Below, in pieces: positions 36,366-45,656 of a stretch of DNA of 64,000 nucleotides. Positions within the stretch are counted from its first letter, which is position 1, and each line of letters opens with the position of its first letter. The position numbers and the translations under genes were made by a program. The notes beneath the pieces are model-generated. The model was not told the DNA's origin and ran no database searches. It was given only the letters and a program-made list of their open reading frames with translations. The DNA comes from Leptospira jelokensis (GTDB lineage: Bacteria; Spirochaetota; Leptospiria; Leptospirales; Leptospiraceae). The stretch is from positions 124,001 to 188,000 of the forward strand of contig NZ_RQGH01000007.1 of the NCBI RefSeq assembly GCF_004769635.1, written 5' to 3'.

Positions 36366-37070
36366 GTGGACCAAGAAAAAAAATACAGTGAATCGATAAT
36401 TGCCATCAAAGTAAAAAATCTGAAGAAAACTTTTTTCCAAGAAAATCTTACCATCCCAATTTTGAATGGGATTAGCTTCCAAATTCCTGAAAAGCAGATG
36501 GTGACTTTGATGGGCCCTTCTGGATCAGGCAAATCTACCCTGCTCAATATTCTGTCCTCTGTCGAGAGACCAACGGAAGGAAGTGTCAAAATATTCGGAG
36601 AAGAACTAGTGGGAGCCACCGAGGCAAAACTCACTGAATACCGTCGGAATCGGATAGGCATCGTATTTCAGTTTTTCCATCTATTCCCCTATCTTTCAGC
36701 AATCGAAAATGTATCCTTGCCCCTCCTCATCGCTGGAAAAAATAGAAAATCAGCTGAACAGAAAGCATCGGATCTATTAAATTTAGTGGGATTAGGAGAA
36801 AGATTACATTTCTCGCCTAAGGAGATGTCTGGTGGTGAAAAACAAAGAGTATCCATTGCAAGGGCAATGATTCACGATCCAAAAATTATATTCGCTGATG
36901 AACCAACAGGCAATCTAGACTCAAAGTCATCGAATATGATCATGGAAATTTTTAATACATGTTCGAGAAAGTTAGGTATCACAATTTTTTTAGTTACTCA
37001 CAATGAAGAAATTGGAAAGTCCGGAGACGTCAATTATCGTATGTTAGACGGTGCGATCATTCAAAAATGA
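36366..37070 (+). CDS. LolD/MacB-type ABC transporter ATP-binding protein
   Basis: The 234-residue ATPase has Walker A GPSGSGKST near 56, Q-loop FQFFHLF, signature MSGGEKQRVSIARAM near 155, Walker B IIFADEPTGN with catalytic E, and the H-loop VTHNEE. This subgroup (LolD, MacB, FtsE-like) drives lipoprotein release or mechanotransmission rather than bulk solute transport. It shares ATGA with the large permease gene. The start GTG 36366 is the only sensible one before Walker A. Confidence 0.92.
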   Translation: MDQEKKYSESIIAIKVKNLKKTFFQENLTIPILNGISFQIPEKQMVTLMGPSGSGKSTLLNILSSVERPTEGSVKIFGEELVGATEAKLTEYRRNRIGIVFQFFHLFPYLSAIENVSLPLLIAGKNRKSAEQKASDLLNLVGLGERLHFSPKEMSGGEKQRVSIARAMIHDPKIIFADEPTGNLDSKSSNMIMEIFNTCSRKLGITIFLVTHNEEIGKSGDVNYRMLDGAIIQK

Positions 37071-39532
37071 TATATAGTTATTCATATTTCATAATTGGGC
37101 ATTTCAAAAATGATCCGAGTAAATCATTATTAAGTATTCTTAGTATAAGTTTGGGAATCGCATTATTTGTAAGTACTCAAATAAATGCATGGAAAGCGGA
37201 AAAAAGCATCATAGACCAAACAGTTGGTTTTACTTCAGAAAATTTTTTAGGTCGCTTTGTTTACAAAGAAATTTCAGAAAAACCAAACAATCCAACCAAC
37301 TTTATAAAAACCATATACTCCCAACTGCCAAACCATATCCTCATTGAACCAGAATTAAATTTAAAAAGTTTTTTAAAAATAGATGATCAACAAACCTTGA
37401 GCATTCCAATCATAGGAAGGGACTTAATTACCTCAAAGTCAATAAAAAAGGAAATTGATCCCAAAAAGAAAACCAAAAAGTATTTCTTTAGTAATTCATT
37501 GTTCCTCAAAACAAAATCTATGGTTTATCCAATTGTGATTACAGTGTGTAATGATGAGGTTTCCATTCCTGCCAACGAAATTGAACCAATTGAGCAAGAT
37601 GGATTATTTATCATATTAGACATTGAGAGACTACAAAATATTTGCAAAACAAAATCATATACTCATATCAATCTTATTGACAATTCAAATTCAGATGAAA
37701 ATCCCTCATACCAACCATCTCTCATTCACCCAAATTGGTTATATGAGTCCAAAAAAGAAATCACAGAAAGAGCGGGCATCGCCCTTGGATCACTGAAAAT
37801 TAACCTAACGATCATTTCACTAGTATCCGTTTTGATTTCCTTTTTTATGGTTTCCAATATTTATTCGGGACTTTTTGCTTCTCAAAAAAAGGAATTCGGG
37901 ATTCTCTTATCGATTGGCGGAACAAGGTTTTCAAACTTTTTCCTTTTTCTGGCACAAACAACTTGTTTGGCTATGATAGGAGGACTCTTCGGCAATTTCA
38001 TTGGAGTATTTATATCAAAACTAAATCTATTTCAAACACTAAACACTTTAACAGATGTAAACCAAATCGATACATATTTAAATTTTCCACCAAAATTTAT
38101 ACTTTATGGTTTTTTGATTTCGGTAATCGGTTCACTTTTTAGTGCAATATTCAATGCGGTTAAGGCATACCATATCCTTCCTATCGAATTATTACGAGAA
38201 AAAAATGAATTCACAATTCCTAGTTCGCGCAAGATACCTACCTACCTCTTTTTTTTCTTTTCTTTCACATTTATATGCGTAGGTGTTTTCCTTGGTTTTT
38301 TAAAATTTGAAAAACAAATCATTCCAGGATTAGTTGGTATCGGATTTGTTATCATTGGATTTGTATTGCTAAACTTTTTAACAATTTCCCAATTTATCTC
38401 CATATTATCCAAGCTAACAAAAAGATTTTTCACGCATCCAAACTTTATTTTAGGAATAAAGGAAATTGAAGCAGATGCTTGGAAAAATAGTTTAACAATA
38501 TCGACCATTATGTTATCAACCTCTTTAGTTTTCACACTAACGAGTCTTACTGATAGTTACGAGGCTTCGCTCGAACGATGGGTCGATCAGGAAAATAGGT
38601 CAGACTTTTCTCTAATTAATGAAAAAAAGTTGAGTTCTGGTGAGCCCGGCGTGCCTATCAATTTGTTATCTGAACTTGAGAAATCTGATTTATTTTCAGA
38701 TGTAGAGCCTTTTTTTATTAATTCAAAGTTTATCGTAAATGGAAATTACTTTACATTACACGTTTTAAAGTTTAAAGAAAATCAGAATCAAAATGAATTA
38801 CTTGTCTCAACTAATTTCTGTTTTCTGGAGAAACTATGCAAAGGAGACTCCATCGAAATCATTACGAAAAAAAAAGGGGTTCAGACCTTAAAAATCCAGG
38901 ATGAGATTGAACATTTTTTTTCCGAACGTGGCACTATCGTAATGGATTATCAGTTATTCACTTCACTTTATGAAGAAGAATTTTTAAATTCAATTCGATT
39001 AACAACGACAGACGGAGTAAATAAAAAGAAAATGTTTAGTTTTTTAAAAAACATATCAGAAAAATACCAACTAAACTTTTTAGACCACAAACAATTAAAG
39101 GATCTTTATATCGCAGGCATGAACCAAGTCTTCAAAGTATTGGACAAACTTAAAATCTCTGCAATCGTTATTTCAGTTCTTTCCTTGATTACCTCTATTT
39201 TTTACTTTATCAAGGAAAAATCAAGGATCATTGCAGGCCTTAGGGCAATCGGGATGAGTTCGTTACAAATGTTTGGACTTTTGTTCTACCAAGTTTTTTA
39301 TTTGTTGTCTCATGGTATTTTATCTGGGATTTTGAATAGTTTGTTGCTGTCACCAATCGTTGTATTTGGAATCAACAGAAATGCTTTCGGTTGGGAATTG
39401 GATTATACTTTCCCAGTTCACTTTGTAGCAAAACTTCCGATAATCATTCCAATATTTTCAATTTTCATTACACTCATTCCATTTTATTTTCTAACTAGAA
39501 TGAGAATTTCTAAAGAGTTAAATTACGAATAA
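37067..39532 (+). CDS. FtsX-type ABC permease (double FtsX domain)
   Basis: The 821-residue protein has an N-terminal helix, a periplasmic domain (about 45-235), three helices with SQKKEFGILLSIGG near 275, two further helices near 395-450, a second periplasmic region and three C-terminal helices with KEKSRIIAGLRAIGMSS near 720. This two-FtsX layout is typical of large lipoprotein or peptide exporters related to LolE/MacB. With the ATPase it forms a full transporter; the cargo is unknown. Confidence 0.87.
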   Translation: MIYSYSYFIIGHFKNDPSKSLLSILSISLGIALFVSTQINAWKAEKSIIDQTVGFTSENFLGRFVYKEISEKPNNPTNFIKTIYSQLPNHILIEPELNLKSFLKIDDQQTLSIPIIGRDLITSKSIKKEIDPKKKTKKYFFSNSLFLKTKSMVYPIVITVCNDEVSIPANEIEPIEQDGLFIILDIERLQNICKTKSYTHINLIDNSNSDENPSYQPSLIHPNWLYESKKEITERAGIALGSLKINLTIISLVSVLISFFMVSNIYSGLFASQKKEFGILLSIGGTRFSNFFLFLAQTTCLAMIGGLFGNFIGVFISKLNLFQTLNTLTDVNQIDTYLNFPPKFILYGFLISVIGSLFSAIFNAVKAYHILPIELLREKNEFTIPSSRKIPTYLFFFFSFTFICVGVFLGFLKFEKQIIPGLVGIGFVIIGFVLLNFLTISQFISILSKLTKRFFTHPNFILGIKEIEADAWKNSLTISTIMLSTSLVFTLTSLTDSYEASLERWVDQENRSDFSLINEKKLSSGEPGVPINLLSELEKSDLFSDVEPFFINSKFIVNGNYFTLHVLKFKENQNQNELLVSTNFCFLEKLCKGDSIEIITKKKGVQTLKIQDEIEHFFSERGTIVMDYQLFTSLYEEEFLNSIRLTTTDGVNKKKMFSFLKNISEKYQLNFLDHKQLKDLYIAGMNQVFKVLDKLKISAIVISVLSLITSIFYFIKEKSRIIAGLRAIGMSSLQMFGLLFYQVFYLLSHGILSGILNSLLLSPIVVFGINRNAFGWELDYTFPVHFVAKLPIIIPIFSIFITLIPFYFLTRMRISKELNYE

Positions 39533-39570
39533 TTCTTTACCGAAAACTGACCTCTACCTATATTTATACC

Positions 39571-40473
39571 ATGGCTGGAAGTATCAAGGTTTGTTTGGAA
39601 CTCGCAGATATCATTCGTAAAGAGAATCTAGAATCCCGTGAAAAAATACCCACATCCGATACCCACCTTCGCATTTGGTCTTCACAATTGGCGAGAAGCG
39701 AAGAAGATTTAAGAAAACTATTAAACGCACTTAGAGACAGTCATTTCATTTTTATAGTTAGCATTGTATCACCAGACCCGAATTTGTTTGTTTACGGGGA
39801 AGATGCATATGTTTTTGCAGAACCGTTTATTCTAAACGAACTCAAGAAACATTCAGAAGATTCCCTAGAAAAACTTTACGAAGCGAGTAATTATAAGCGA
39901 AAATCGGCTTTCCAAATCACCAGAGAACTGTTCCCCAAAATAAAAGAGTTCAATAACACTCCACTAGGTAGATCTATAAATTTATCAGTTATGTTGGAAG
40001 AATTCCAACGAATGTTAACTGCACAAAGTTACGAATATACGGACCAATGGCGACGAAATAAACTCCAGGAAATTTTTAAAGATGAGGTAATGATTGCAGA
40101 TGAGTTGGCAAATAATTCCAACTTACGTGAAAGTGATCCAACGAAAAGAGCAGTTGATATCCTTAAAGACCAATCTCCAAAAGAGAAAATTGATTCAAAT
40201 TGGGTTAAAGCGCAAGAAAACTTTTCAACAGAATTTTTGCTTAGAGTGCATTTTAGGAAATATGAATTCGACATAGTAAAAAAATTAATCCAATCAGGAA
40301 AGCTAAAGGAGGAAAAAGATATCAAATACGTAAGAGATACCATTCAAACAATGGAAAACAGAATGGAACAAGACAATCTGTTAAAACGATATGCCAATGA
40401 GATGGTAGAACTGAGGCGTTACGCACAAGCGAAACTAAATATGATTAGGCAAGGAGTTGGTTTGCAAAAATAG
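39571..40473 (+). CDS. Uncharacterised cytoplasmic protein, possibly winged-helix N-terminus
   Basis: The 300-residue protein is not recognised. The N-terminal 70 residues could form a winged helix (LRIWSSQLARSEEDLRKLLN, then a beta pair HFIFIVSIVSPD). The rest is charged and helical, ending in a likely coiled coil (about 235-295). There is no signal peptide or membrane segment. It starts 38 bases after the permease gene and may be co-transcribed. Confidence 0.65.
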   Translation: MAGSIKVCLELADIIRKENLESREKIPTSDTHLRIWSSQLARSEEDLRKLLNALRDSHFIFIVSIVSPDPNLFVYGEDAYVFAEPFILNELKKHSEDSLEKLYEASNYKRKSAFQITRELFPKIKEFNNTPLGRSINLSVMLEEFQRMLTAQSYEYTDQWRRNKLQEIFKDEVMIADELANNSNLRESDPTKRAVDILKDQSPKEKIDSNWVKAQENFSTEFLLRVHFRKYEFDIVKKLIQSGKLKEEKDIKYVRDTIQTMENRMEQDNLLKRYANEMVELRRYAQAKLNMIRQGVGLQK

Positions 40474-40502
40474 AAATGAAATGGAGTTTTTGAATCCAAT
40501 TC

Positions 40503-41255
40503 TTATCGATTGAACCAACCTACCTTTTCCAATTGAGTGTATACCTGGAAGAAAAAAACAACCAAACAAATAAATACCAATCGCCTTTTCAATGAAAACT
40601 TTGAATTGATATGATTTTCCTTTTCCGGTGTGTACAATAGATACAGTATCAAGTTTATATTAAAAAATAATCCAAAAAATTCTTTTGTTAACAGGGGACT
40701 CTTTTCATTCAAATTCGGTGAATAAACAAAAATTAATAGTATCGCACTAGGTAAAAAGTACAAAGGAGTTTTTTTATTCCAAAGCCTATCATCCGTTAAA
40801 TCTTCAGTCATTCTAACTCCAGATGATGACTCTAAAATCGAAACCAAAGTTCGGTAATCTGCTATATTTACAAGAGGATAAATCCTTTCCTTTGTCTCCA
40901 AAATAACTCGATCGTATCCTCTAAATTTATCAAGAGTAATCGTTTCCAAATCCTTTATTCTAATTGTAGCGCAGTTCCCATTTGAGTCGTATTGTTTCAG
41001 CATTCCACCTTCGACTTCAATTTTACCTGAAGAGAGAATCTCAATTTGTTTCACATAATTTCGACGGAGAAACCAAAAGAAGAGCCCCAACAAAGGAAGG
41101 AATATGGTGAAAAACTGAAACCTTCCTTCTTTTGGAATTTGCAAACTATTGTAGATCACAAACAGTATAAATAAAATCACTACTGACCAAGTTCGCGTTT
41201 GTAATTTCTTTTTAAATAATGCCAAATTGTATGTAAAAATCTTTTTTTCACTCAT
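40503..41255 (-). CDS. Uncharacterised membrane protein
   Basis: The 250-residue protein has two membrane helices near 17-60, a soluble domain (about 70-150) with a PH-like strand pattern (SGKIEVEGGMLKQYDSNG), then two or three C-terminal helices. Its start overlaps the pyrE stop by four bases, so the two are co-translated. No function can be given. Confidence 0.7.
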   Translation of the reverse strand: MSEKKIFTYNLALFKKKLQTRTWSVVILFILFVIYNSLQIPKEGRFQFFTIFLPLLGLFFWFLRRNYVKQIEILSSGKIEVEGGMLKQYDSNGNCATIRIKDLETITLDKFRGYDRVILETKERIYPLVNIADYRTLVSILESSSGVRMTEDLTDDRLWNKKTPLYFLPSAILLIFVYSPNLNEKSPLLTKEFFGLFFNINLILYLLYTPEKENHINSKFSLKRRLVFICLVVFFFQVYTQLEKVGWFNR

Positions 41256-41812
41256 TGTAAAAACTCACTTTTAGTAAAGATAGAGTGCATAGAAATTTGC
41301 TCAGCATCCAAATTTTCTTTTCCCCCTTCTTCTCGATTTAAAATACAAATCCCATTTGTTACTTTAATCCCCACCTCACGAAGGACTTTCACGGCTTTGA
41401 TGGTTGATCCACCCGTTGTGATCACATCATCCACGATAAGACATGTCTTAACGCCCTTCCAGAAGCCTTCAATTTGTTGGCCTGTGCCATGCCCTTTCGA
41501 TTCTTTCCGAACCACCAAAGGGTATATCAATTTTCCCCTTTTTTGATAAGCGAGCGCAATCGAATAGGCAATAGGGTCTGCACCCAATGTCAAACCACCT
41601 ACGGCATCGAACTCAATTTGCATTTTTGGAATGATTTCATCGACGAAACAATCTGCCAAAACAGACAATCGTTCTGGATGTAATGTGATTTCTTTACAAT
41701 TGAAATAATGGTGGGATTCTAATCCACTTGCGAACCGAAATGGTTTCTCAGAATAACGATAGACAAATGATTTCATCCACTGGAATAACTGCTCACGATT
41801 GGAATGGGACAT
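41252..41812 (-). CDS. pyrE: Orotate phosphoribosyltransferase
   Basis: The 186-residue enzyme forms orotidine 5'-phosphate from orotate and PRPP in pyrimidine synthesis. The PRPP motif CLIVDDVITTGGSTIKA is near residue 125, a flexible loop with VVRKESKGHGTGQQIEG near 100, and the N-terminal FASGLESHHYFNCK matches OPRT. The size is normal for the bacterial short form. Confidence 0.92.
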   Translation of the reverse strand: MSHSNREQLFQWMKSFVYRYSEKPFRFASGLESHHYFNCKEITLHPERLSVLADCFVDEIIPKMQIEFDAVGGLTLGADPIAYSIALAYQKRGKLIYPLVVRKESKGHGTGQQIEGFWKGVKTCLIVDDVITTGGSTIKAVKVLREVGIKVTNGICILNREEGGKENLDAEQISMHSIFTKSEFLQ

Positions 41813-42360
41813 ATTCTAATTATTTACCTTCCTTTGCTGTGAATACAAAAAATTGAGTCTCATTGAGAAGACTAGACATATGTTTTGACAGACCCTCCTC
41901 CTTTCTTGAGATTCACGCCCTTGTAATTCGCTATTTTCTAAACACTCATTTTTCTTCCTTCCTTCCAAGTAACCCACATTGGGTTGCTTTTAGTATTTCT
42001 CAAATTTTTGCACGCTGGATTTCCGTTACTCAATTTACTGCCCTAGGGAAAGGGATCATTGACCCCATATTTTATATTTACGTGTTTGGAGTTCGATTTA
42101 AGAGTTTCCTCAGTAAAATTTTATACTCAGTGTAAAATTACTTTAAAAGTAAATTTTCCTTGACTGTATATTTAGTTTTACTGTAAATATTATTGCTATT
42201 TCCTTTTTCTGGAGAGAATTGCGAGTGCATTTGGGAGCTTTCCAATTCGATTTTGAACTCGGATTTCGAATTTTTGTCGGTAGTTAAATAAAGCCAATGA
42301 AGAATCGAGGAATGAAAGACGGGGACCAAACCTTAAATACGTAACCTAAAGTAGCGAAAG
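41813..42360. other. 548-base intergenic region with GTAA/TTAC dyads
   Basis: The region lies between divergent pyrE and a TetR regulator. Features visible are the dyad 42138-42152 (TTACTTT-A-AAAGTAA), the dyad 42177-42187 (TTTAC-T-GTAAA) and more GTAA/TTAC half-sites from about 42130 to 42190. The likely use is operators for the TetR regulator downstream. A 90-codon frame at 41863-42135 begins with TTG and has no ribosome binding site; I do not call it a gene. Confidence 0.4.
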
Positions 42361-42993
42361 ATGATCACTAAATTGCCATTACGAATTCGAAAAAAAATCG
42401 CAACGGAGGAGATGATTCTCTCGAGTGCGAAAGGGCTTTTTTTAGAAAAAGGTTATTCCCAAGTGACAGTGCCGGAAATCGCAGACCATGCCAATGTTTC
42501 CGTAAAAACCGTCTTCAATTACTTCGGAACAAAGGAAGAGATCGCATTCCGAGAGGAGATTTTGTTCTGTGATCGCCTCATTTTGCACATTCTCTCTAGG
42601 AAAAGAGACCAATCGATTTTTGAAGCGTTTCAAGATTTCGTTTGGAATTTGATTCATTCCATTGATCCAGAAAATTTAATCGAATCACTTCCTGGTTTCC
42701 ATCCGTGGATGGATGATCCAATTTTAGAGCAACGATATTTACAGCTATGGGAAAATTACGAAAGAAGGATTTCCGATTCACTTCAAATGCAATTTGGAAG
42801 GATTGGATACGACCCCGTTTTACGTGTCGCAGCGTGTCAGATGGTGGCTATTTTGCGAACTTTGGGATCCAAAGAATTTAAAGAATATTTAAAACCGATT
42901 CCTTCTGCGTTACGATACCGTGCGCTTGAAAAATGGATTCTCGGATCCTTTGAACTATTGGTTGGGATCCGAGAATGTTTAAAAATAGACTAA
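42361..42993 (+). CDS. TetR-family transcriptional regulator
   Basis: The 210-residue protein has a canonical TetR helix-turn-helix (about 18-60: ILSSAKGLFLEKGYSQVTVP, then NVSVKTVFNYFGTKEEI) and a helical ligand domain. Its stop overlaps the convergent cytochrome c peroxidase gene by four bases. The upstream dyads near 42138-42187 are candidate operators. The inducer is unknown. Confidence 0.9.
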   Translation: MITKLPLRIRKKIATEEMILSSAKGLFLEKGYSQVTVPEIADHANVSVKTVFNYFGTKEEIAFREEILFCDRLILHILSRKRDQSIFEAFQDFVWNLIHSIDPENLIESLPGFHPWMDDPILEQRYLQLWENYERRISDSLQMQFGRIGYDPVLRVAACQMVAILRTLGSKEFKEYLKPIPSALRYRALEKWILGSFELLVGIRECLKID

Positions 42994-43976
42994 TTGACGC
43001 GTGATTTATCTGCTAGACTTCCTAGGAATACGACAATCTTTTTCGTTTCTTCTTCCGATAGATTGATCCCTAATTGGTGGTAAGCCATTTTTTGGACTGC
43101 TTCTTCTATGGTTGCCACTTTTCCATCATGGAAATAGGGGCCAGTTAAGGTGATATTTCTTAAACTTGGGACCTTGAAGACAAATTTATCTTCTGATTTT
43201 TTTGTAAGATTGTATAAACCTAAATCTTCCGTTTTGAATTCATTGACAAGTCCCAGTTTTCGATAAGAATTCCCTCCGAGTAAATTTCCAGAGTGGCAAG
43301 AAGTACATCCAGCCGCTAAAAAGCTCTTAAATCCTTCTTGTTCTGCTTTTGAAAGTGCTTTATAATCCCCTTTCACGAAATCATCAAATCGCGAAGGCGT
43401 TACTAGGGTTCTTTCGAAAGCTGCAATTGCACCTGCTAGGTTATCATATGTGATCGGATTTTTCTCATTTGGGTATGCCAAAGCGAAAAGCTTAGGGTAA
43501 TCTGGGTCTTCGTTTAGGCGCTTTAGTACTTCCTTCTCTGAAGGCATCGCCATTTCCACCGGATTTAAAATGGGACCTTTCGCTTGCGCCTTTAAATCAG
43601 CAGCTCTTCCATCCCAGAATTGCACAAAGTGAAAACCTGCATTGAGAACAGTTGGAGAATTCCTATCTCCATTTTTACCGAACGCCCCTGGAGAAGTAGG
43701 AAGATTGTCAACACCTGCGGACTTACCTTCTACATTGTGGCAAGAATTACAGGACTGGGTTTCATTCTTTGAAAGTTTTTTCTCAAAATAAAGTTTTTTA
43801 CCGAGTGTAATTAGATTCACTGTGTCATTTTCTGAACCTGGCATTTTTTCAGGTAAGGCACCAATGATTTGTTTTGCTTTTCCTTGGACTTCTTTTGTTT
43901 CTTCTGATGGGCCACAAAAGACCAAGGAAAAGAGCGAGATGACGATTAGAAAAGGTGTAAATATTTGTTTGAGCAT
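42990..43976 (-). CDS. Dihaem cytochrome c peroxidase, lipoprotein
   Basis: The 328-residue protein has a lipoprotein signal ending SLFSLVFC (C near 21), so it is membrane-anchored. Two haem c motifs are seen: SCNSCHN near 80 and GCTSCHSG near 222. Around them are ENPVEMAMPSE-like (here NPVEMAMPSEKEVLK near 139) and GPYFHDGKVATIEEAV near 283, as in CcpA/MauG-type peroxidases. It reduces hydrogen peroxide with electrons from cytochromes. Confidence 0.9.
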   Translation of the reverse strand: MLKQIFTPFLIVISLFSLVFCGPSEETKEVQGKAKQIIGALPEKMPGSENDTVNLITLGKKLYFEKKLSKNETQSCNSCHNVEGKSAGVDNLPTSPGAFGKNGDRNSPTVLNAGFHFVQFWDGRAADLKAQAKGPILNPVEMAMPSEKEVLKRLNEDPDYPKLFALAYPNEKNPITYDNLAGAIAAFERTLVTPSRFDDFVKGDYKALSKAEQEGFKSFLAAGCTSCHSGNLLGGNSYRKLGLVNEFKTEDLGLYNLTKKSEDKFVFKVPSLRNITLTGPYFHDGKVATIEEAVQKMAYHQLGINLSEEETKKIVVFLGSLADKSRVN

Positions 43977-44240
43977 GTCTTTCCTCTTTCGGCTATATCG
44001 TTAGAAAATACCGAATTGGGCAAGTGAGAATTCATCATTTGGAAGCTTCCCAATGCAAACGGAGAAGTTCACAATCCGAAGAGGATTCCAATCAAACGGG
44101 AATTGGATACATTGTTATTTAACGAGCAAATTTCCTAAGAATCTAAATCGACCTGCTGATGGATTCAGCGAACTAAGGCAAATGCATGGCTATCGTATGC
44201 AACTTTTGTGAAAATCGACCCTTCTTTCATTTTATTTATG
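43977..44240. other. Intergenic region before the PilZ gene
   Basis: The sequence between the divergent peroxidase and PilZ genes. Apart from the sigma-54 promoter at 44241-44257 I see no gene or strong repeat. An activator-binding site is expected here if the promoter is real. Confidence 0.4.
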
Positions 44241-44257
44241 TTGGCACGAATCATGCA
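44241..44257 (+). promoter_or_regulatory. Near-consensus sigma-54 promoter of the PilZ gene
   Basis: The bases TTGGCACGAATCATGCA match the consensus TTGGCACG-N4-TTGCA except for one base. GG (44243-44244) and GC (44255-44256) are exactly ten bases apart. The predicted transcript start is near 44268, with AGGAG at 44283-44287 and ATG at 44294. It is the best sigma-54 match seen in this window. Confidence 0.8.
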
Positions 44258-44293
44258 AGAGATTGTTGAACATCTCTCGTTTAGGAGCCATTT

Positions 44294-44641
44294 ATGTTGA
44301 ATACAAGAACTACGGACCGAATCACCGCATTGGATTGGGATGACCTTGTTTTAAAGATTTTTTCGATCAACGAAGTGCCCGAATATGCGATTACAAAAAT
44401 TGGAAATATTTCGGAATTGGGAGTCAGCAGTTGGCTCCATTATGATATCGCTCTCAAAGAAAAGGATACTGTCACCGGAATCATTGAGAGTGATTTAACT
44501 CGATCCAGAATTTCATTCCGTGGAAAAATTGCGTGGCTAAAGGAAACCGAACATGGAATTCAATTTGGAATCAAATTTTCCGAGGAATTGATTTTGCCTA
44601 ATTTCATTATCGCACGTTCCCTAGCAGAATCGGCAGCTTAA
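44294..44641 (+). CDS. PilZ-domain-like protein
   Basis: The 115-residue protein has the beta-barrel pattern of PilZ: ITKIGNISELGVSSWLHYDI near 40 (N-x-S-x2-G) and GKIAWLKETEHGIQFGIKFS near 77. The usual N-terminal RxxxR motif is not obvious, so cyclic-di-GMP binding is uncertain. The gene is alone, with a good ribosome binding site and the sigma-54 promoter just upstream. Confidence 0.72.
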   Translation: MLNTRTTDRITALDWDDLVLKIFSINEVPEYAITKIGNISELGVSSWLHYDIALKEKDTVTGIIESDLTRSRISFRGKIAWLKETEHGIQFGIKFSEELILPNFIIARSLAESAA

Positions 44642-44723
44642 GAAAAATTATCATTTATTGGGTTAAATCGATGGAGATTCTCTCGATTTGGCGCATTGGC
44701 CGGCCGATACTGTAAGGGTAGCT

Positions 44724-45656
44724 ATGTCCCAAGTCAAACATTTGATCTCCTGGCAAGATTGGACAGATGGAGAAATCCAAGAACTGTTAGATTTTGCAGT
44801 CTATGTAAAGAAAAACCGAGTGTATTTTTCTGGGCATATGTCTGGACGTTCTCTTGCCATGTTATTCCAAAAAACATCCACAAGGACCAGAGTATCCTTT
44901 GAAGCAGGTATGACTGAACTTGGTGGTCATGCAATTTTTCTGGATTGGATGGCTTCCAATTTTTTATTATCGGACATTGACTTTGAAGGGAAGTACCTTT
45001 CCAGCAATGTTGCCATCATCATGGCACGTTTGAAAAAACATGAAGATTTACTCGTTTTAAAATCTGGTTCCACAGTCCCAGTAATCAATGGCTGTTGTAA
45101 TTTATTCCATCCATGCCAGTCGTTAGCTGATATTCTCACAATCGTTATGGATTCCCCAAAAGATTGGCAAAAAAAACAAGTATGTTATATCGGAGTCCAC
45201 AACAATGTTGCCAATTCGTTAGTCGAAATTACGGCGGCATTAGGGATTCATTTGGTATTGGTCACTCCGATTGCAGCGAAAGAATCAATTGTAACAGATG
45301 CCATTGATCGAGCGAAAAAGAAAGGAACCGTTTCCTGGGAAATGGATGTAAAAAAAGCAGTCGCTTCCGCTGATTATGTTTACACGGATACTTGGGTGGA
45401 TATGGAATTTTTCAATGATCCAAAATTCCAAAAAGAAAAGGAAGAGAGGATTCAAATGATGATGCCATTCCAAGTGAATGCAGAGTTAATGAAACACTCG
45501 AAGGCAAAAGTGATGCATGATATGCCAATTCATGCGGGTTATGAAATCACACGAGAAATGGTAGAGAGTGAACGATCCATTATTTTTACACAGGCTGAAA
45601 ACAGACTCGATGCCCAAAAAGCAGTGATCCTAAAACTTTTAGAAAACCACAATTAA
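44724..45656 (+). CDS. argF: Ornithine carbamoyltransferase-like protein with altered substrate motifs
   Basis: From ATG 44724 (AAGGG seven bases upstream) it has 310 residues. The carbamoyl-phosphate site is intact: STRTR near 57, HPCQSLAD near 130. Two ornithine-side motifs are altered. The SMG loop reads TDTWVDMEF, with D-M-E in place of S-M-G. HCLP reads HDMP near 273, with the following R of HCLPxxRG replaced. ENR near the C-terminus is kept. It could use a modified ornithine, as N-acetyl- or N-succinylornithine enzymes do. The gene symbol reflects the broad family only. Confidence 0.8.
   Translation: MSQVKHLISWQDWTDGEIQELLDFAVYVKKNRVYFSGHMSGRSLAMLFQKTSTRTRVSFEAGMTELGGHAIFLDWMASNFLLSDIDFEGKYLSSNVAIIMARLKKHEDLLVLKSGSTVPVINGCCNLFHPCQSLADILTIVMDSPKDWQKKQVCYIGVHNNVANSLVEITAALGIHLVLVTPIAAKESIVTDAIDRAKKKGTVSWEMDVKKAVASADYVYTDTWVDMEFFNDPKFQKEKEERIQMMMPFQVNAELMKHSKAKVMHDMPIHAGYEITREMVESERSIIFTQAENRLDAQKAVILKLLENHN

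Noticed and set aside
41863..42135. 90-codon plus-strand frame in the pyrE-tetR gap
   Set aside because: TTG start, no ribosome binding site, no recognisable domain, and it ends beside A/T-rich operator-like sequence.
44688..44723. TTG start 36 bases upstream of the carbamoyltransferase ATG
   Set aside because: The ATG at 44724 has a good AAGGG site at proper distance and the extra residues match no family start.
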